Part shown: positions 26,386-34,846 of the stretch, in pieces
Numbering within the stretch: position 1 is the stretch's first letter
How the letters are laid out: each line of letters opens with the position of its first letter
Assembly: GCA_964630875.1 (NCBI GenBank)
Contig: CAZVXF010000011.1
Span: forward strand, 1 to 45,818
Source of the DNA: DAIDHZ01 sp035480255
Lineage (GTDB): Bacteria; Chlamydiota; Chlamydiia; Chlamydiales; SM23-39
DNA length: 45,818 nt
Direction of reading: 5' to 3'
Translations under genes and position numbers: made by a program
Notes under the pieces: generated by a model
What the model saw: only the letters and a program-made list of their open reading frames with translations
What the model was told of the DNA's origin: nothing
Databases searched by the model: none

Positions 26386-27699
26386 ATGCTAACATCGATT
26401 TGCGACACAATTCTTTTTGCCGCCTGTATGATTATTTTGGCAGCAACAATCTTTATTTCAATTCGTACTCGGTTCGTCCAAATTCGCTTTCTTCCTAACA
26501 TGTTTAAAGGACTTTTTTCAAAAAGCGAAGGCAAGCATACGATTAAACCTTATAAAGCGCTGTTTACAGCCATGTCCACGACTCTTGGCATTGGAACGAT
26601 AGTAGGGCCTGTGATTGCTATTAGCCTTGGAGGACCCGGAGCATTAATTGGATTTTTACTCACATCATTCTTCGGCAGTGCAGCAACATTTGTAGAAGTC
26701 AATTTGGCGATACAAACGCGTGAAAAGCTCCCCAACGGCCAAATTATGGGCGGGCCTATGCTATATCTGAAAAAGATTTTTTCACCTCTAGCTGCGAAAT
26801 GGTATGCTCTTTGCTGCTTTGTCTTGATGATTGCTTGGTCTAGTGCTCAAGCAAATCAGTTGGCTGCAATTCTAGATTCTCCCCTTCTTGGAGATTATCG
26901 CATTCCTACGATGATTTCCGGGACTATCCTAGGCATTATCATATTTTTTCTTTTAATGGGCGGCATCAAAAAAGTCGGTGCTATCGAAGCCAAATTAATC
27001 CCAGTAAAATTCATTGTTTATGTCGGTGCATGCCTATTCATTCTTCTCTCTGACGTGGCGCGTCTCAGTGAAATCATGGGAACCATTTTTAGCTGTGCAT
27101 TTAAACCGTATGCGATGGCAAGTGGCGCTGTTGTCGGAGGCCTGATGAGCGCATTGAGATGGGGTATCTTTAGAGGAATACAAACGTGTGAAGCGGGCGT
27201 CGGCACACAAACAATCCCACACTCGATGGCTGAAACAAACGATCCAGTTGCCCAAGGTACCATTGCAATGCTATCTACTTATGCAGCGGGAATCATTGCA
27301 TTTCTTTCAGGCTGCGTTGCATTGATGACAAATACGTGGCAAGACCCCTCCCTTCCTCTCGGGATGAGCATGGTGGCAGCCTCTTTTAAAATGTATTTTG
27401 GTGCTTTTGGGGTTATCGGAATCGCTAGCTGCGCAGTCATCTTTGCTTTCGGGACAATTCTCGGGAACGGCTATAACGGCGGCCAAGCATTTGGTTACCT
27501 AACACACCATACAAGACTCTATGTTTACTATGCGAGTACAGCTGTATGCATTTTCTTAGGTTGCATCGCCGATGCGAAAATAGTCTGGGCTCTCACTGAT
27601 ATTATTTTAACAGCAATGGTGCTTCCTCACATCGCAGCTCTCATCGTGCATGTCACTACAAAACCAAAATTATCGCCTTCCTCAAGTCATACAATATGA
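26386..27699 (+). CDS. Sodium:alanine symporter (AGCS family)
   Basis: An inner-membrane amino acid:cation symporter with about ten hydrophobic segments over 437 residues. Family marks are the T-L-G-I-G-T-I-V-G-P region near 66, G-G-P-G-A near 82, E-V-N-L-A-I-Q-T-R, N-G-Q-I-M-G-G-P-M-L-Y-L and, later, R-W-G-I-F-R-G-I-Q-T-C-E-A-G-V-G-T, typical of AlsT/DagA. It is likely to import alanine or glycine from the host. The ATG lies at the edge of a small ATCCT-TTTC-AGGAT hairpin (26374-26387), which may limit access to the start. Confidence 0.9.
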   Translation: MLTSICDTILFAACMIILAATIFISIRTRFVQIRFLPNMFKGLFSKSEGKHTIKPYKALFTAMSTTLGIGTIVGPVIAISLGGPGALIGFLLTSFFGSAATFVEVNLAIQTREKLPNGQIMGGPMLYLKKIFSPLAAKWYALCCFVLMIAWSSAQANQLAAILDSPLLGDYRIPTMISGTILGIIIFFLLMGGIKKVGAIEAKLIPVKFIVYVGACLFILLSDVARLSEIMGTIFSCAFKPYAMASGAVVGGLMSALRWGIFRGIQTCEAGVGTQTIPHSMAETNDPVAQGTIAMLSTYAAGIIAFLSGCVALMTNTWQDPSLPLGMSMVAASFKMYFGAFGVIGIASCAVIFAFGTILGNGYNGGQAFGYLTHHTRLYVYYASTAVCIFLGCIADAKIVWALTDIILTAMVLPHIAALIVHVTTKPKLSPSSSHTI

Positions 27700-27703
27700 A
27701 CAG

Positions 27704-27733
27704 TTGAAGAATATGTTTTTTCCGAATTAAAAT
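27704..27733 (+). promoter_or_regulatory. Promoter of first small membrane protein, TTGAAG, 18 bp, TAAAAT
   Basis: The whole block from -35 to beyond the Shine-Dalgarno is repeated almost unchanged in front of the second paralogue at 28223, so its conservation supports a working promoter. Confidence 0.6.
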
Positions 27734-27760
27734 ATCTTCCTTTTAAAAAAAGGTATTTAA

Positions 27761-28054
27761 ATGACAACTGATAGTATTATCAAATATTCAGGAATATCAT
27801 GCGCTTGGCTTGCAGGTACAGGATTTGCCTGCCTCTCAGGAACAGTGTATGGGATGAGCTATGGACTGATGTTTCTTTTTCTGGGTAAGCCGCACACTGC
27901 AGTCACATTGTGCCTCTATACTTTTTATGACCGACAGAGAGCAGTGCGTAAGGCCACTAAAGAAGAGTTAAGCAAAACTGATTACTCCATTATGAATATT
28001 GTTATAGCTGGGCTGTCTAACAACGACTCTACACCTCCATCAGGTAGGCGGTAA
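27761..28054 (+). CDS. Small membrane protein, tandem paralogue 1
   Basis: The 97-residue product is not recognised. It is preceded by a good AAGG Shine-Dalgarno. Residues 10-42 form one or two hydrophobic segments rich in Gly and small residues (C-A-W-L-A-G-T-G-F-A-C-L-S-G-T), followed by a conserved L-Y-T-F-x-x-x-x-x-A-V-x-x-A-T-x-x-E-L-S stretch and a polar tail. The last eight residues, S-T-P-P-S-G-R-R, come from a 36-bp 3' element shared with the second copy. It is related to the protein at 28280 over most of its length, so this is a local tandem duplication. Confidence 0.7.
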   Translation: MTTDSIIKYSGISCAWLAGTGFACLSGTVYGMSYGLMFLFLGKPHTAVTLCLYTFYDRQRAVRKATKEELSKTDYSIMNIVIAGLSNNDSTPPSGRR

Positions 28055-28062
28055 TAGCCGCC
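28027..28062 (+). repeat. 36-bp conserved 3' element, copy 1
   Basis: It is identical to 28547-28582. It contains two adjacent small hairpins, ACCT-CCATC-AGGT and GGCGG-TAATAG-CCGCC. In this copy it encodes the C-terminus and stop codon of the small protein; in copy 2 it is outside the frame, so it is conserved as nucleic acid. Confidence 0.7.
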
Positions 28063-28070
28063 AACTATAA

Positions 28071-28108
28071 CCAAACAAACTCAAAAACCGATTTTTGAGC
28101 TTGTTTGG
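28071..28108. repeat. Dispersed palindromic hairpin, copy A
   Basis: Arms of 17 nt (CCAAACAAACTCAAAAA and its near-complement, one mismatch) flank a CCGA loop, and the right arm runs on into GGGTATA. A clear relative lies at 40448-40492. It could act as a bidirectional terminator or be a short palindromic repeat. Confidence 0.65.
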
Positions 28109-28222
28109 GTATACAGTCACTTTTCCTTCGTTTTGTAACTGACTGATCACTGAACCCTTTTTAATTGTTCAACAACACAGATTCCATTTTTCCTTTATTT
28201 TCGCATAGAGATCTCATTTTTA

Positions 28223-28251
28223 TTGCAGAATATGTTTTTCCGAATTAAAAT
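28223..28251 (+). promoter_or_regulatory. Promoter of second small membrane protein, TTGCAG, 17 bp, TAAAAT
   Basis: A near copy of the promoter at 27704-27733, differing mainly at one -35 base and by one T in the spacer. Confidence 0.6.
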
Positions 28252-28279
28252 ATCTTCGTTTTAAAAAAAAGGTATTTAA

Positions 28280-28540
28280 ATGACAATTGATAATGCTTTC
28301 AAATATTCATCAATATCATGCGCTTGGCTTGTAGGGGCAGGAGCTGCCTTAGTCACTGGAACTGCATGGGGAATTGGAGTTGGATCGATGTTTCTTTATG
28401 AGTGTGACCCGAAAGCTGCATTCGGATCGTGCCTCTTTACAGTTTTTTCCCAACAGGAAGCAGTATGGGAGGCCACTCGAGCAGAGCTCAGCAGCAATCA
28501 TCCCTCAATTAAAAAGATTTTCAAATCTGCGATCCCATAA
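28280..28540 (+). CDS. Small membrane protein, tandem paralogue 2
   Basis: The 86-residue protein of unknown function is paralogous to the one at 27761 (shared M-T-x-D, F/I-K-Y-S, I-S-C-A-W-L, G-S/L-M-F-L, C-L-F/Y-T and the A-V-W/R-E/K-A-T-R/K-x-E-L-S segments). It has the same hydrophobic N-terminal half and upstream region. The reading frame ends before the shared 36-bp 3' element. That element is still open in the +1 frame and would again read S-T-P-P-S-G-R-R, so an indel near the 3' end has shifted one of the copies. Confidence 0.68.
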   Translation: MTIDNAFKYSSISCAWLVGAGAALVTGTAWGIGVGSMFLYECDPKAAFGSCLFTVFSQQEAVWEATRAELSSNHPSIKKIFKSAIP

Positions 28541-28546
28541 TTACGG

Positions 28547-28582
28547 CTCTACACCTCCATCAGGTAGGCGGTAATAGCCGCC
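28547..28582 (+). repeat. 36-bp conserved 3' element, copy 2
   Basis: The same sequence as 28027-28062, here just after the stop codon of the second small membrane protein. Confidence 0.7.
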
Positions 28583-28782
28583 TATTACATTGCCACAAAT
28601 TTCAAGACCTAGCACCATAACGACAGGTGCCCCCTAAATACTTTGCACCAAACTCTATACTACATCGATTGGTCCTATCACTTGTTCCGCTACGCTACGA
28701 CGAAAAGATCTCTAATCCTAGATCAAAAAAAATGACATATCTAGCTAAAGATCAATAAGTTATCCTTTTAAATAAATAAATG
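28583..28782. other. Intergenic region before the Fic gene, no gene seen
   Basis: About 200 bp with no supported coding sequence, repeat or strong hairpin. It precedes the TGTCGA boxes. Confidence 0.45.
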
Positions 28783-28828
28783 TGTCGATTTTTTGTTGAT
28801 TTTTCGACATATTGTAAGAACATGTCGA
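28783..28828. promoter_or_regulatory. Three TGTCGA boxes upstream of fic, operator-like
   Basis: TGTCGA at 28783 and 28823 and its inverse TCGACA at 28804 have centres 21 and 19 bp apart, about two helical turns each, and end 12 nt before the fic ATG. Such phased boxes suggest binding of a regulator, possibly the Fic protein through its own C-terminal region. Confidence 0.45.
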
Positions 28829-28840
28829 TTCGATAAACAT

Positions 28841-29929
28841 ATGCAATTTGACAAGAAAATACCTTACAACAGCCTCCCGCTATTACCTCCTAAAGAAGAG
28901 GTTGAAACGATCGCGATTCTTAAAATGGCAATTCGAGCGAACAAGGCAATTGCCGAGTTGCGCATTGCAGGACATTTAATTCCTAACCAAGCCGTCTTGA
29001 TTCAGTCTTTAGGTCTATCAGAAGCAAAACTTTCTTCTGAGATTGAAAATATCGTGACGACAAATGATGAATTATATCGAGCTTTTGCAGATAACTCAAT
29101 CACGGTAGACGCTCAAACTAAAGAGGTTCTTTCCTACAAAGACGCATTGTGGCACGGTTATAACGCAATATTGACAAAGAAACGTCTTTTAACGACCCCG
29201 CTTCTTATAGAACTCGTTGAAATTCTAAAGGAGTCAACTCAGTCAATACGCAAAACTCCTGGAACGAAGCTCATGAATAGTTTCGGTGAGATCATGTATA
29301 CGCCTCCTGAAGGAGAAGATGTCATCCGCGCAAAACTTTCAAATCTAGAACAATTTATTTATTCAGATAGCCCGCTCGATCCCCTGATTCAGATGGCCAT
29401 TATTCACTACCAATTTGAGGCAATTCACCCATTTTATGACGGAAATGGAAGAACAGGAAGAATTCTAAACATTCTATTTTTGATTGAAAAAAAAATTTTA
29501 GAAATTCCTGTCCTATATTTATCTCGTTATATCATTTCAAACAAAAATGCATACTACACTGGCCTCAGAAAAGTTACTGAAGAAAATGCATGGGAATCAT
29601 GGATCTTGTATATCTTAAAAGGGCTCGAAGAAACCGCCATCGAAACTCGCGAACAAATCATCGCCATTCACCGCTTAATCCAAGAAACAGGAACAAAGGT
29701 CCGATCTCACCTTCCGAAAATCTATTCGAAAGATTTAATCGAGGTTCTCTTTCGATCTCCCTATTGTAAAATCAAGACATTAGAGGAAGCAGAAATCGCA
29801 AAACGGCAAACATCCTCTCAATATCTACAGCAGTTAGAATCAATCGCAATTCTTCGAAGTTTCAAAGCAGGTCGAGATACTTATTATATCAATGATGCTT
29901 TACTCAAAATATTAACTAGAAGAACTTAG
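28841..29929 (+). CDS. Fic family protein (putative AMP transferase)
   Basis: Fic enzymes usually attach AMP to hydroxyl side chains of target proteins. The motif H196-P-F-Y-D-G-N-G-R-T-G-R207 is intact, including the catalytic His. The N-terminal Fic_N region (about 10-95) includes S65-S-E-I-E69-N70, fitting the inhibitory (S/T)xxxE(G/N) helix, so the protein is class II and self-inhibited. The last 60 residues look like a winged helix (A-K-R-Q-T-S-S-Q-Y-L-Q-Q-L-E). The ATG at 28841 is preferred to an upstream start at 28793, which would lie in the TGTCGA boxes; neither has a clear Shine-Dalgarno. The 3' end overlaps rseP by 14 bp. It may act on host or on bacterial targets; the sequence does not decide. 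Confidence 0.9.
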   Translation: MQFDKKIPYNSLPLLPPKEEVETIAILKMAIRANKAIAELRIAGHLIPNQAVLIQSLGLSEAKLSSEIENIVTTNDELYRAFADNSITVDAQTKEVLSYKDALWHGYNAILTKKRLLTTPLLIELVEILKESTQSIRKTPGTKLMNSFGEIMYTPPEGEDVIRAKLSNLEQFIYSDSPLDPLIQMAIIHYQFEAIHPFYDGNGRTGRILNILFLIEKKILEIPVLYLSRYIISNKNAYYTGLRKVTEENAWESWILYILKGLEETAIETREQIIAIHRLIQETGTKVRSHLPKIYSKDLIEVLFRSPYCKIKTLEEAEIAKRQTSSQYLQQLESIAILRSFKAGRDTYYINDALLKILTRRT

Positions 29930-31838
29930 AAAATAGTCGGGCAAGATCCTGGTACGTAACATAGATAAAAAGACCGATCATTAAACCCACAAACGGGACA
30001 ATGAGTCGTTCCATCACCTTTGCACTTAATCTTCTTCTTGTGACCATTTCATAGGCAGACAACATGATGTGGCCACCATCAAGCACAGGAATGGGTAGAA
30101 GGTTCATAATTCCAAGATTCAAACTGATCACAGCCATCCAAAAAAGAGCTTCGTGAATGCCTATCTTCCAACTTTGATGAACTACGTGAACAATACCAAT
30201 TGGTCCAGAAACAAATTTTGCATTCATAGAACCAGAGACAAGGCCAGATAACGTTCTCCAAGTATCTCCAAAGACACTTGAAAATTGATCCAATGGTGTT
30301 GGATTATACCGGACTCCTCGGTCCTTAAATGCGAGACCAAGTACTAAAGCTTTCTGAGATTTATCGAGCTCGTTCAATGCGTCGCTTCTTACTTTAGGAT
30401 CTTGCATCCGATCGATTTGTTTTTTATAGTGCGCTAAATCGCGCGCTTGCTGTTCCTGCAATTTTGAATTTAATACTAAACTTCCACGAGGCTTTGGAAT
30501 CATCGGATTTAAAAGAACAAGATCGCCTGACGAATGGATTGCATTTCGTGTTCCTATAGATGCTACAATTTGAGAAAGATCAGAATAGTTGAAATTTTCG
30601 AATTGAGCATCAGAATCGGTCCACAAAACAGACTTCTGGATAGAGGGATCTCTTGCTACAATCGCGAGAACTCGACGCGTCTGTAAAAGATCTAATAGTT
30701 CATAAGAAGTTTTGATCGGCATCCCATCAATTGCGAGGATTTGATCTCCTTCTTGCAGGGGATGAAAGTGGGGGCATCGCTCACAGTATTCAAACGCTCT
30801 TCTTTGATCAGTATCATCGATGAAAGAAAGACGCCCTTCGATTTGTGCGGAAGGAGAAAGATTGTAAGGAATGAAGTATAAATCTTGAAATTTTGTCTTT
30901 AGACCCGCTTCATATTGCCAATCGCTAATCTCTGCTTTCTCAATGCCGCTCATCGTTAATTCATCCAGATGAACGCGGGGAACTTTCGCATGAAAGATTT
31001 GATCGCCTCTGCGAATCGTAAAAAAAGCAGTCGAATCATTCACAAGTGATCGTAATTGTTCCTGAGAAAAGACAATCTCTCCATCGACCCAAATAAAGCG
31101 ATCGAGAGGAAGAAGCCCTGCAAGCTTCGAAGATTGCGCTGATCTTTCCTGATCATAAATTAAATATTGTGCCGGTGTAAGAACACCAATTGTGCTCATT
31201 TTCTCTTTACTATCTGGAGCCGCATAGGTCGTAAGTGTATAATCGAAAGGCTTTTTATGATTTGTAATATAGTCAAACTTATAACCTTCAATACGAGTGG
31301 TCTTCTCATTCATTACAGAAGACATCAACAAATCTTTAAATCCGCCAAAGTCTCTACCACTATATTTCTGAATTAAATCTCCCGGTCGAACCCCTTGATC
31401 ATAGAGAGCAGATTTTGGATCTACCCATCCAATGTGGTGAGTAAATTCAGAGAAATTTTTATCTCGGCCGCCAAATAGCCATAAGCCAACGAAAACCATG
31501 AGTGAAAAAGCGATATTGACGAAAGGTCCCGCAAACGCGACTTTAATGCGCTGCCATGGTGTCTTTCCAAAAAATCCGTCTGGAATATCGGCTGGTTCAA
31601 CGCCTTTTTCTTTCTGCATGCCAGCAATTTTTACATACCCACCAAAAGGAAGAATGCCAATTTGCCATTTTACATTTTGAAACATCCAGCTATAAATGGG
31701 TTTCCCGAATCCAATCGCAAAAACCTCAATTCGCATTCCTTGTTTCTTAGCGACAATATAGTGTCCGAGTTCATGAATGAAGACGAGAAAACCAAGTCCA
31801 AAAATTGCAAATACAGCATAAAGAATATTTTCAATCAT
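29916..31838 (-). CDS. rseP: Site-2 zinc metalloprotease RseP
   Basis: RseP cuts membrane-anchored substrates within the bilayer. The zinc motif H22-E-L-G-H26 lies in the first membrane helix, and L-D-G-G-H near the C-terminus supplies the third ligand. A large periplasmic part between them holds PDZ-like sequence (G-V-R-P-G-D-L-I and L-Q-E-G-D-Q-I-L-A-I-D-G). At 640 residues it is of the long chlamydial type. It overlaps the ytgD stop by 8 bp, so it is read from the ytg operon. In Chlamydia dxr stands between the two; here it does not. Confidence 0.95.
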   Translation of the reverse strand: MIENILYAVFAIFGLGFLVFIHELGHYIVAKKQGMRIEVFAIGFGKPIYSWMFQNVKWQIGILPFGGYVKIAGMQKEKGVEPADIPDGFFGKTPWQRIKVAFAGPFVNIAFSLMVFVGLWLFGGRDKNFSEFTHHIGWVDPKSALYDQGVRPGDLIQKYSGRDFGGFKDLLMSSVMNEKTTRIEGYKFDYITNHKKPFDYTLTTYAAPDSKEKMSTIGVLTPAQYLIYDQERSAQSSKLAGLLPLDRFIWVDGEIVFSQEQLRSLVNDSTAFFTIRRGDQIFHAKVPRVHLDELTMSGIEKAEISDWQYEAGLKTKFQDLYFIPYNLSPSAQIEGRLSFIDDTDQRRAFEYCERCPHFHPLQEGDQILAIDGMPIKTSYELLDLLQTRRVLAIVARDPSIQKSVLWTDSDAQFENFNYSDLSQIVASIGTRNAIHSSGDLVLLNPMIPKPRGSLVLNSKLQEQQARDLAHYKKQIDRMQDPKVRSDALNELDKSQKALVLGLAFKDRGVRYNPTPLDQFSSVFGDTWRTLSGLVSGSMNAKFVSGPIGIVHVVHQSWKIGIHEALFWMAVISLNLGIMNLLPIPVLDGGHIMLSAYEMVTRRRLSAKVMERLIVPFVGLMIGLFIYVTYQDLARLFSKFF

Positions 31839-32790
31839 GAGATTCCATTTTTAAAATTGATAATATCATACTCTGTCTTCGCAGACAAGCCTTGATTATT
31901 AATCCGAGGAAATAAAATAGACCAATCAAGCACACAACAATTCCGCCTGTCGATAGCGCAAGATCATATTCACTGAGTATATGGCGCGCAAAAGCAACGC
32001 CGCAAAAGCTGGCTGCAATCCCAACGATACAACTATAGAACAAAAGTTGCTTCAATCGATGACAAAAAAGCCGTGCGGTTAAAAAAGGTCCAACTAAGAA
32101 TGCAAGGACAAGTAATACTCCGACAGCGCGAAAGGCACCCATACAAGTCACTGAAACTAAAAAAAGTAACGAGAATCGAAAAACACCTTCAGGGATACCT
32201 AACACTTTGGCCAGATTCGAATCAAAGCTAGACAGACGAAACTGCCTAAAAAAAAGAACAATTGCAAGACTGTTCAAGAGGACTAATATTGCTGCATTGC
32301 GAAGATCAGCGAGCTGAAGAACATCTGCATTTCCAATGACAGATTCTATCCCTAAATGAACATCTTTTAAAAATAATGTGGAAAGAACAATGCCGGCTGC
32401 AAAAAGGACTGTAAAAACAAGTCCCACGCTTGCATCCTCAGCCAGTCCAAACCACTTGACCAAACCTTCTGTCAAAATTGCCGTGAAAATCGCAGCAATC
32501 AATGCGCCTACGAATAAATGACTAAAATCTGAAAGAACAACACCACCCAGCAATAAAAAAGAGATGACAATTCCTAAAAGGATTGTATGAGACAAAGAGT
32601 TCGCAAACATGGTCATCTTTTTCAACACCAAAAAAGGGCCGATCAAGCCGCAACAAATCGCGATGCAGCTCAATGTACCTATTTGGATTTCATCCGCTGT
32701 GATCACAGAATAATTCCAAGTGAAAAGCCGGGAAAAGAGGACTTGAAAAAATGTAAAGAAATTCGTTCCCCAAAATGGATTCATGCTCAC
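31831..32790 (-). CDS. ytgD: Metal ABC transporter permease YtgD
   Basis: Second permease of the iron/manganese/zinc-type (ABC-3) importer, 319 residues with about eight membrane segments. Characteristic are the A-N-S-L-S-H-T-I-L-L-G region near 68-78 and G-V-L-L-V-L-A-F-L-V-G-P near 235. It overlaps ytgC by 4 bp and rseP by 8 bp. Confidence 0.93.
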   Translation of the reverse strand: MSMNPFWGTNFFTFFQVLFSRLFTWNYSVITADEIQIGTLSCIAICCGLIGPFLVLKKMTMFANSLSHTILLGIVISFLLLGGVVLSDFSHLFVGALIAAIFTAILTEGLVKWFGLAEDASVGLVFTVLFAAGIVLSTLFLKDVHLGIESVIGNADVLQLADLRNAAILVLLNSLAIVLFFRQFRLSSFDSNLAKVLGIPEGVFRFSLLFLVSVTCMGAFRAVGVLLVLAFLVGPFLTARLFCHRLKQLLFYSCIVGIAASFCGVAFARHILSEYDLALSTGGIVVCLIGLFYFLGLIIKACLRRQSMILSILKMESHD

Positions 32791-34082
32791 ACCTTCTCCG
32801 GGATGGGCTGATGATGGGGGTCTTTAGCCGGATTGGACAGGAGCTGCGTAAGTCGTTCTTCAATATCTGGAGTCAGAATATGCTCCATCTCTTCTGCAGT
32901 CTTATGAATTTTCTCAGAATGAACTTTCAACATCTTGGCTAAATAAAGTTCCCAAAGACGGTGGAGTCGAACAATTGAAGATGCTTTCCTGTGACCATCA
33001 ATTGTGAGATGAAAAAGCCCGTCCTCCTTCTGAATCCAACCATGCTTTTTTAAAGAATGTAACACCAATAACAAAGAGTGGCCGAAAGAATACTTCAGTT
33101 CTTTTTTTGATAACGCCCCTTTTTTCCAAAGGCATTTTAGAACGTTTTCTTCAATACATCGTAATCGAAACGAGCCAATTCTCAGCTTTCGAAATACCCA
33201 CCCCTTCCCGGGAGCAAAAAGCAAAGAAAGAAACGCAATCGTCCCCCCAACCAATACAATCATAGGACCTGTCGGCAAAGTGAGTGTTTTCGTCTCTGAA
33301 CTTAAAGCGATTGTTCCAACAACAGATAAAATATTTCCTAAAACACCACTTAAAGCGCCAAAAAATGCGCCAAGAACCAGCATTTTGTGTAAATGATTTG
33401 TAAATTGTCTAGCAGCGACAGCCGGAGCGATCACCATTCCCGACATTAAAACAAGTCCGACACTGCGAATGCCTAAAATCAATGAAAGTAATAGAAGCCA
33501 AAAAACAATTCTTTCAACGCCATTTACGCGAAGGCCTAAACTGTTTGAGAATTCTCGATCAAAAAGAACAGCGCGAAGCGGATGAAAAATGGACACAAGA
33601 ACAAAAGCCACAATCACAGCTAAACTTCCGTAGAGAACAATATGTATATCGGTCATGGTTGCAGCCTGTCCAAACAAAAGCATTTGGATGCGCTTTGTAC
33701 ATGTGGGCAAAATCGTTTGCATGAAGCTAACAGCCACCGTCCCAATTCCAAAAAAAAGAGCCAGCACAAAACATAGAGCGCTATCCACTGCCATTTTTTT
33801 CTGCAAAACATGGATCATTTTTAAAGCCAAAAAAGCGGAAATAAGCGCACCGACGAGAACAGCGATCAAAGACATGCTTTCATACGAAGGCGCAAAAATT
33901 CCCAAAAGCATGACCGCAATGCAAACGCCAGGATAGGTTGCATGAGAGAGGGCCTCAGACAACAGTGTTTTCTTTTGCAAAAACAAAAGAACGCCCATCA
34001 ATGAAGAAGCGACACACATGAATAGAGTTCCCCATGATGGAGCACGCAACACTGGATCTGTAAAAAAATCCAGTAAACTCAT
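32787..34082 (-). CDS. ytgC: Metal ABC transporter permease fused to DtxR-like repressor (YtgC-YtgR)
   Basis: Residues 1-290 are an ABC-3 permease with about eight membrane helices (S-E-A-L-S-H-A-T-Y-P-G-V near 43). After a short basic linker (F-R-K-L-R-I-G-S-F-R-L-R, about 294-305) comes a DtxR-type module: a winged helix, then the metal-binding pattern K-I-H-K-T-A-E-E-M-E-H-I-L-T-P-D-I-E-E-R-L and P-A-K-D-P-H-H-Q-P-I-P. In C. trachomatis the same fusion is cleaved during infection to free YtgR, an iron-dependent repressor. The basic linker is where cleavage would be expected here (inference). The gene overlaps ytgB and ytgD by 4 bp each. Confidence 0.95.
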   Translation of the reverse strand: MSLLDFFTDPVLRAPSWGTLFMCVASSLMGVLLFLQKKTLLSEALSHATYPGVCIAVMLLGIFAPSYESMSLIAVLVGALISAFLALKMIHVLQKKMAVDSALCFVLALFFGIGTVAVSFMQTILPTCTKRIQMLLFGQAATMTDIHIVLYGSLAVIVAFVLVSIFHPLRAVLFDREFSNSLGLRVNGVERIVFWLLLLSLILGIRSVGLVLMSGMVIAPAVAARQFTNHLHKMLVLGAFFGALSGVLGNILSVVGTIALSSETKTLTLPTGPMIVLVGGTIAFLSLLFAPGKGWVFRKLRIGSFRLRCIEENVLKCLWKKGALSKKELKYSFGHSLLLVLHSLKKHGWIQKEDGLFHLTIDGHRKASSIVRLHRLWELYLAKMLKVHSEKIHKTAEEMEHILTPDIEERLTQLLSNPAKDPHHQPIPEKV

Positions 34083-34846
34083 AGAAATCCACTCAGGCTT
34101 TTTGCAGAAAGATTTGCTGCCTCATCGAAAAGACTTTGATGTTTACCGAAAGCAACACTCAAATTGTCCTTCGTGAACACTTCCTTCACAGGGCCAGCAC
34201 CAACAAGTCGAGTATTGAGCAAAATGCAATGGTCAAAATACTCTTCAACTGTGGGTAAATCATGATGCACAACAAAGACCGTTTTTCCAAGTTCTGTCTG
34301 CTTTTTTAACAGTGCAATCATCGATTTTTCAGTTGTTAAATCAACGCCTGCAAAAGGTTCATCCAGAAGGAGCATATCCGCATCCTGAACAATGGCCCGA
34401 GCAATAAATAAACGCTGTTGCTGCCCTCCTGATAGTTGACCAATCTGCCGATCCGCAAAACCAGACATTCCTACAAGGTCAAGAGCTCTGTAGGCCGCCT
34501 CTTTATCTGCTTTTCTTGGACGACCAAACAGCCCAAGTCTGCCATACCTTCCCATCAATACGACTTCAAAAGCTGTAATTGGGAAATCCCAGTCTACAGA
34601 TCCTCTTTGCGGTACGTACGCAATTTTTTGCCGAATTTTTGAAAAAGATGAAACTCCGAAAAGTTCAATTCGTCCAGAAAGAGGTTTGATCAGCCTTAGA
34701 ACTGCCTTTAAAAGAGTACTTTTCCCTGCGCCATTCGGGCCAATAATCCCCACCAGTACGCCCGATGGAATCTGAAAGGAAATATCCCACAAAACAGTTG
34801 TTTTTCCATAATTTACATTCAAATCTTCAACAACAAGCGAGTTCAT
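34079..34846 (-). CDS. ytgB: Metal ABC transporter ATPase YtgB
   Basis: ATPase of the ytg importer, 255 residues. Walker A G-P-N-G-A-G-K-S-T, signature L-S-G-G-Q-Q-Q-R, Walker B M-L-L-L-D-E-P-F-A-G-V-D and switch V-H-H-D-L are complete. It overlaps both neighbours by 4 bp. Confidence 0.96.
   Translation of the reverse strand: MNSLVVEDLNVNYGKTTVLWDISFQIPSGVLVGIIGPNGAGKSTLLKAVLRLIKPLSGRIELFGVSSFSKIRQKIAYVPQRGSVDWDFPITAFEVVLMGRYGRLGLFGRPRKADKEAAYRALDLVGMSGFADRQIGQLSGGQQQRLFIARAIVQDADMLLLDEPFAGVDLTTEKSMIALLKKQTELGKTVFVVHHDLPTVEEYFDHCILLNTRLVGAGPVKEVFTKDNLSVAFGKHQSLFDEAANLSAKSLSGFL

Noticed and set aside
27761..28540. The small protein pair as a toxin-antitoxin system
   Set aside because: The two are paralogues with separate promoters; no antitoxin-like DNA-binding partner or antisense RNA was visible.
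28374..28574. 66-residue frame ending in S-T-P-P-S-G-R-R in the second small paralogue
   Set aside because: Only its 3' end matches copy 1; the rest is out of frame with the conserved protein. It is used as evidence of a frame shift, not as a gene.
28793..28840. Upstream start of the Fic protein at 28793
   Set aside because: It would translate through the TGTCGA boxes; the family start aligns better with the ATG at 28841.
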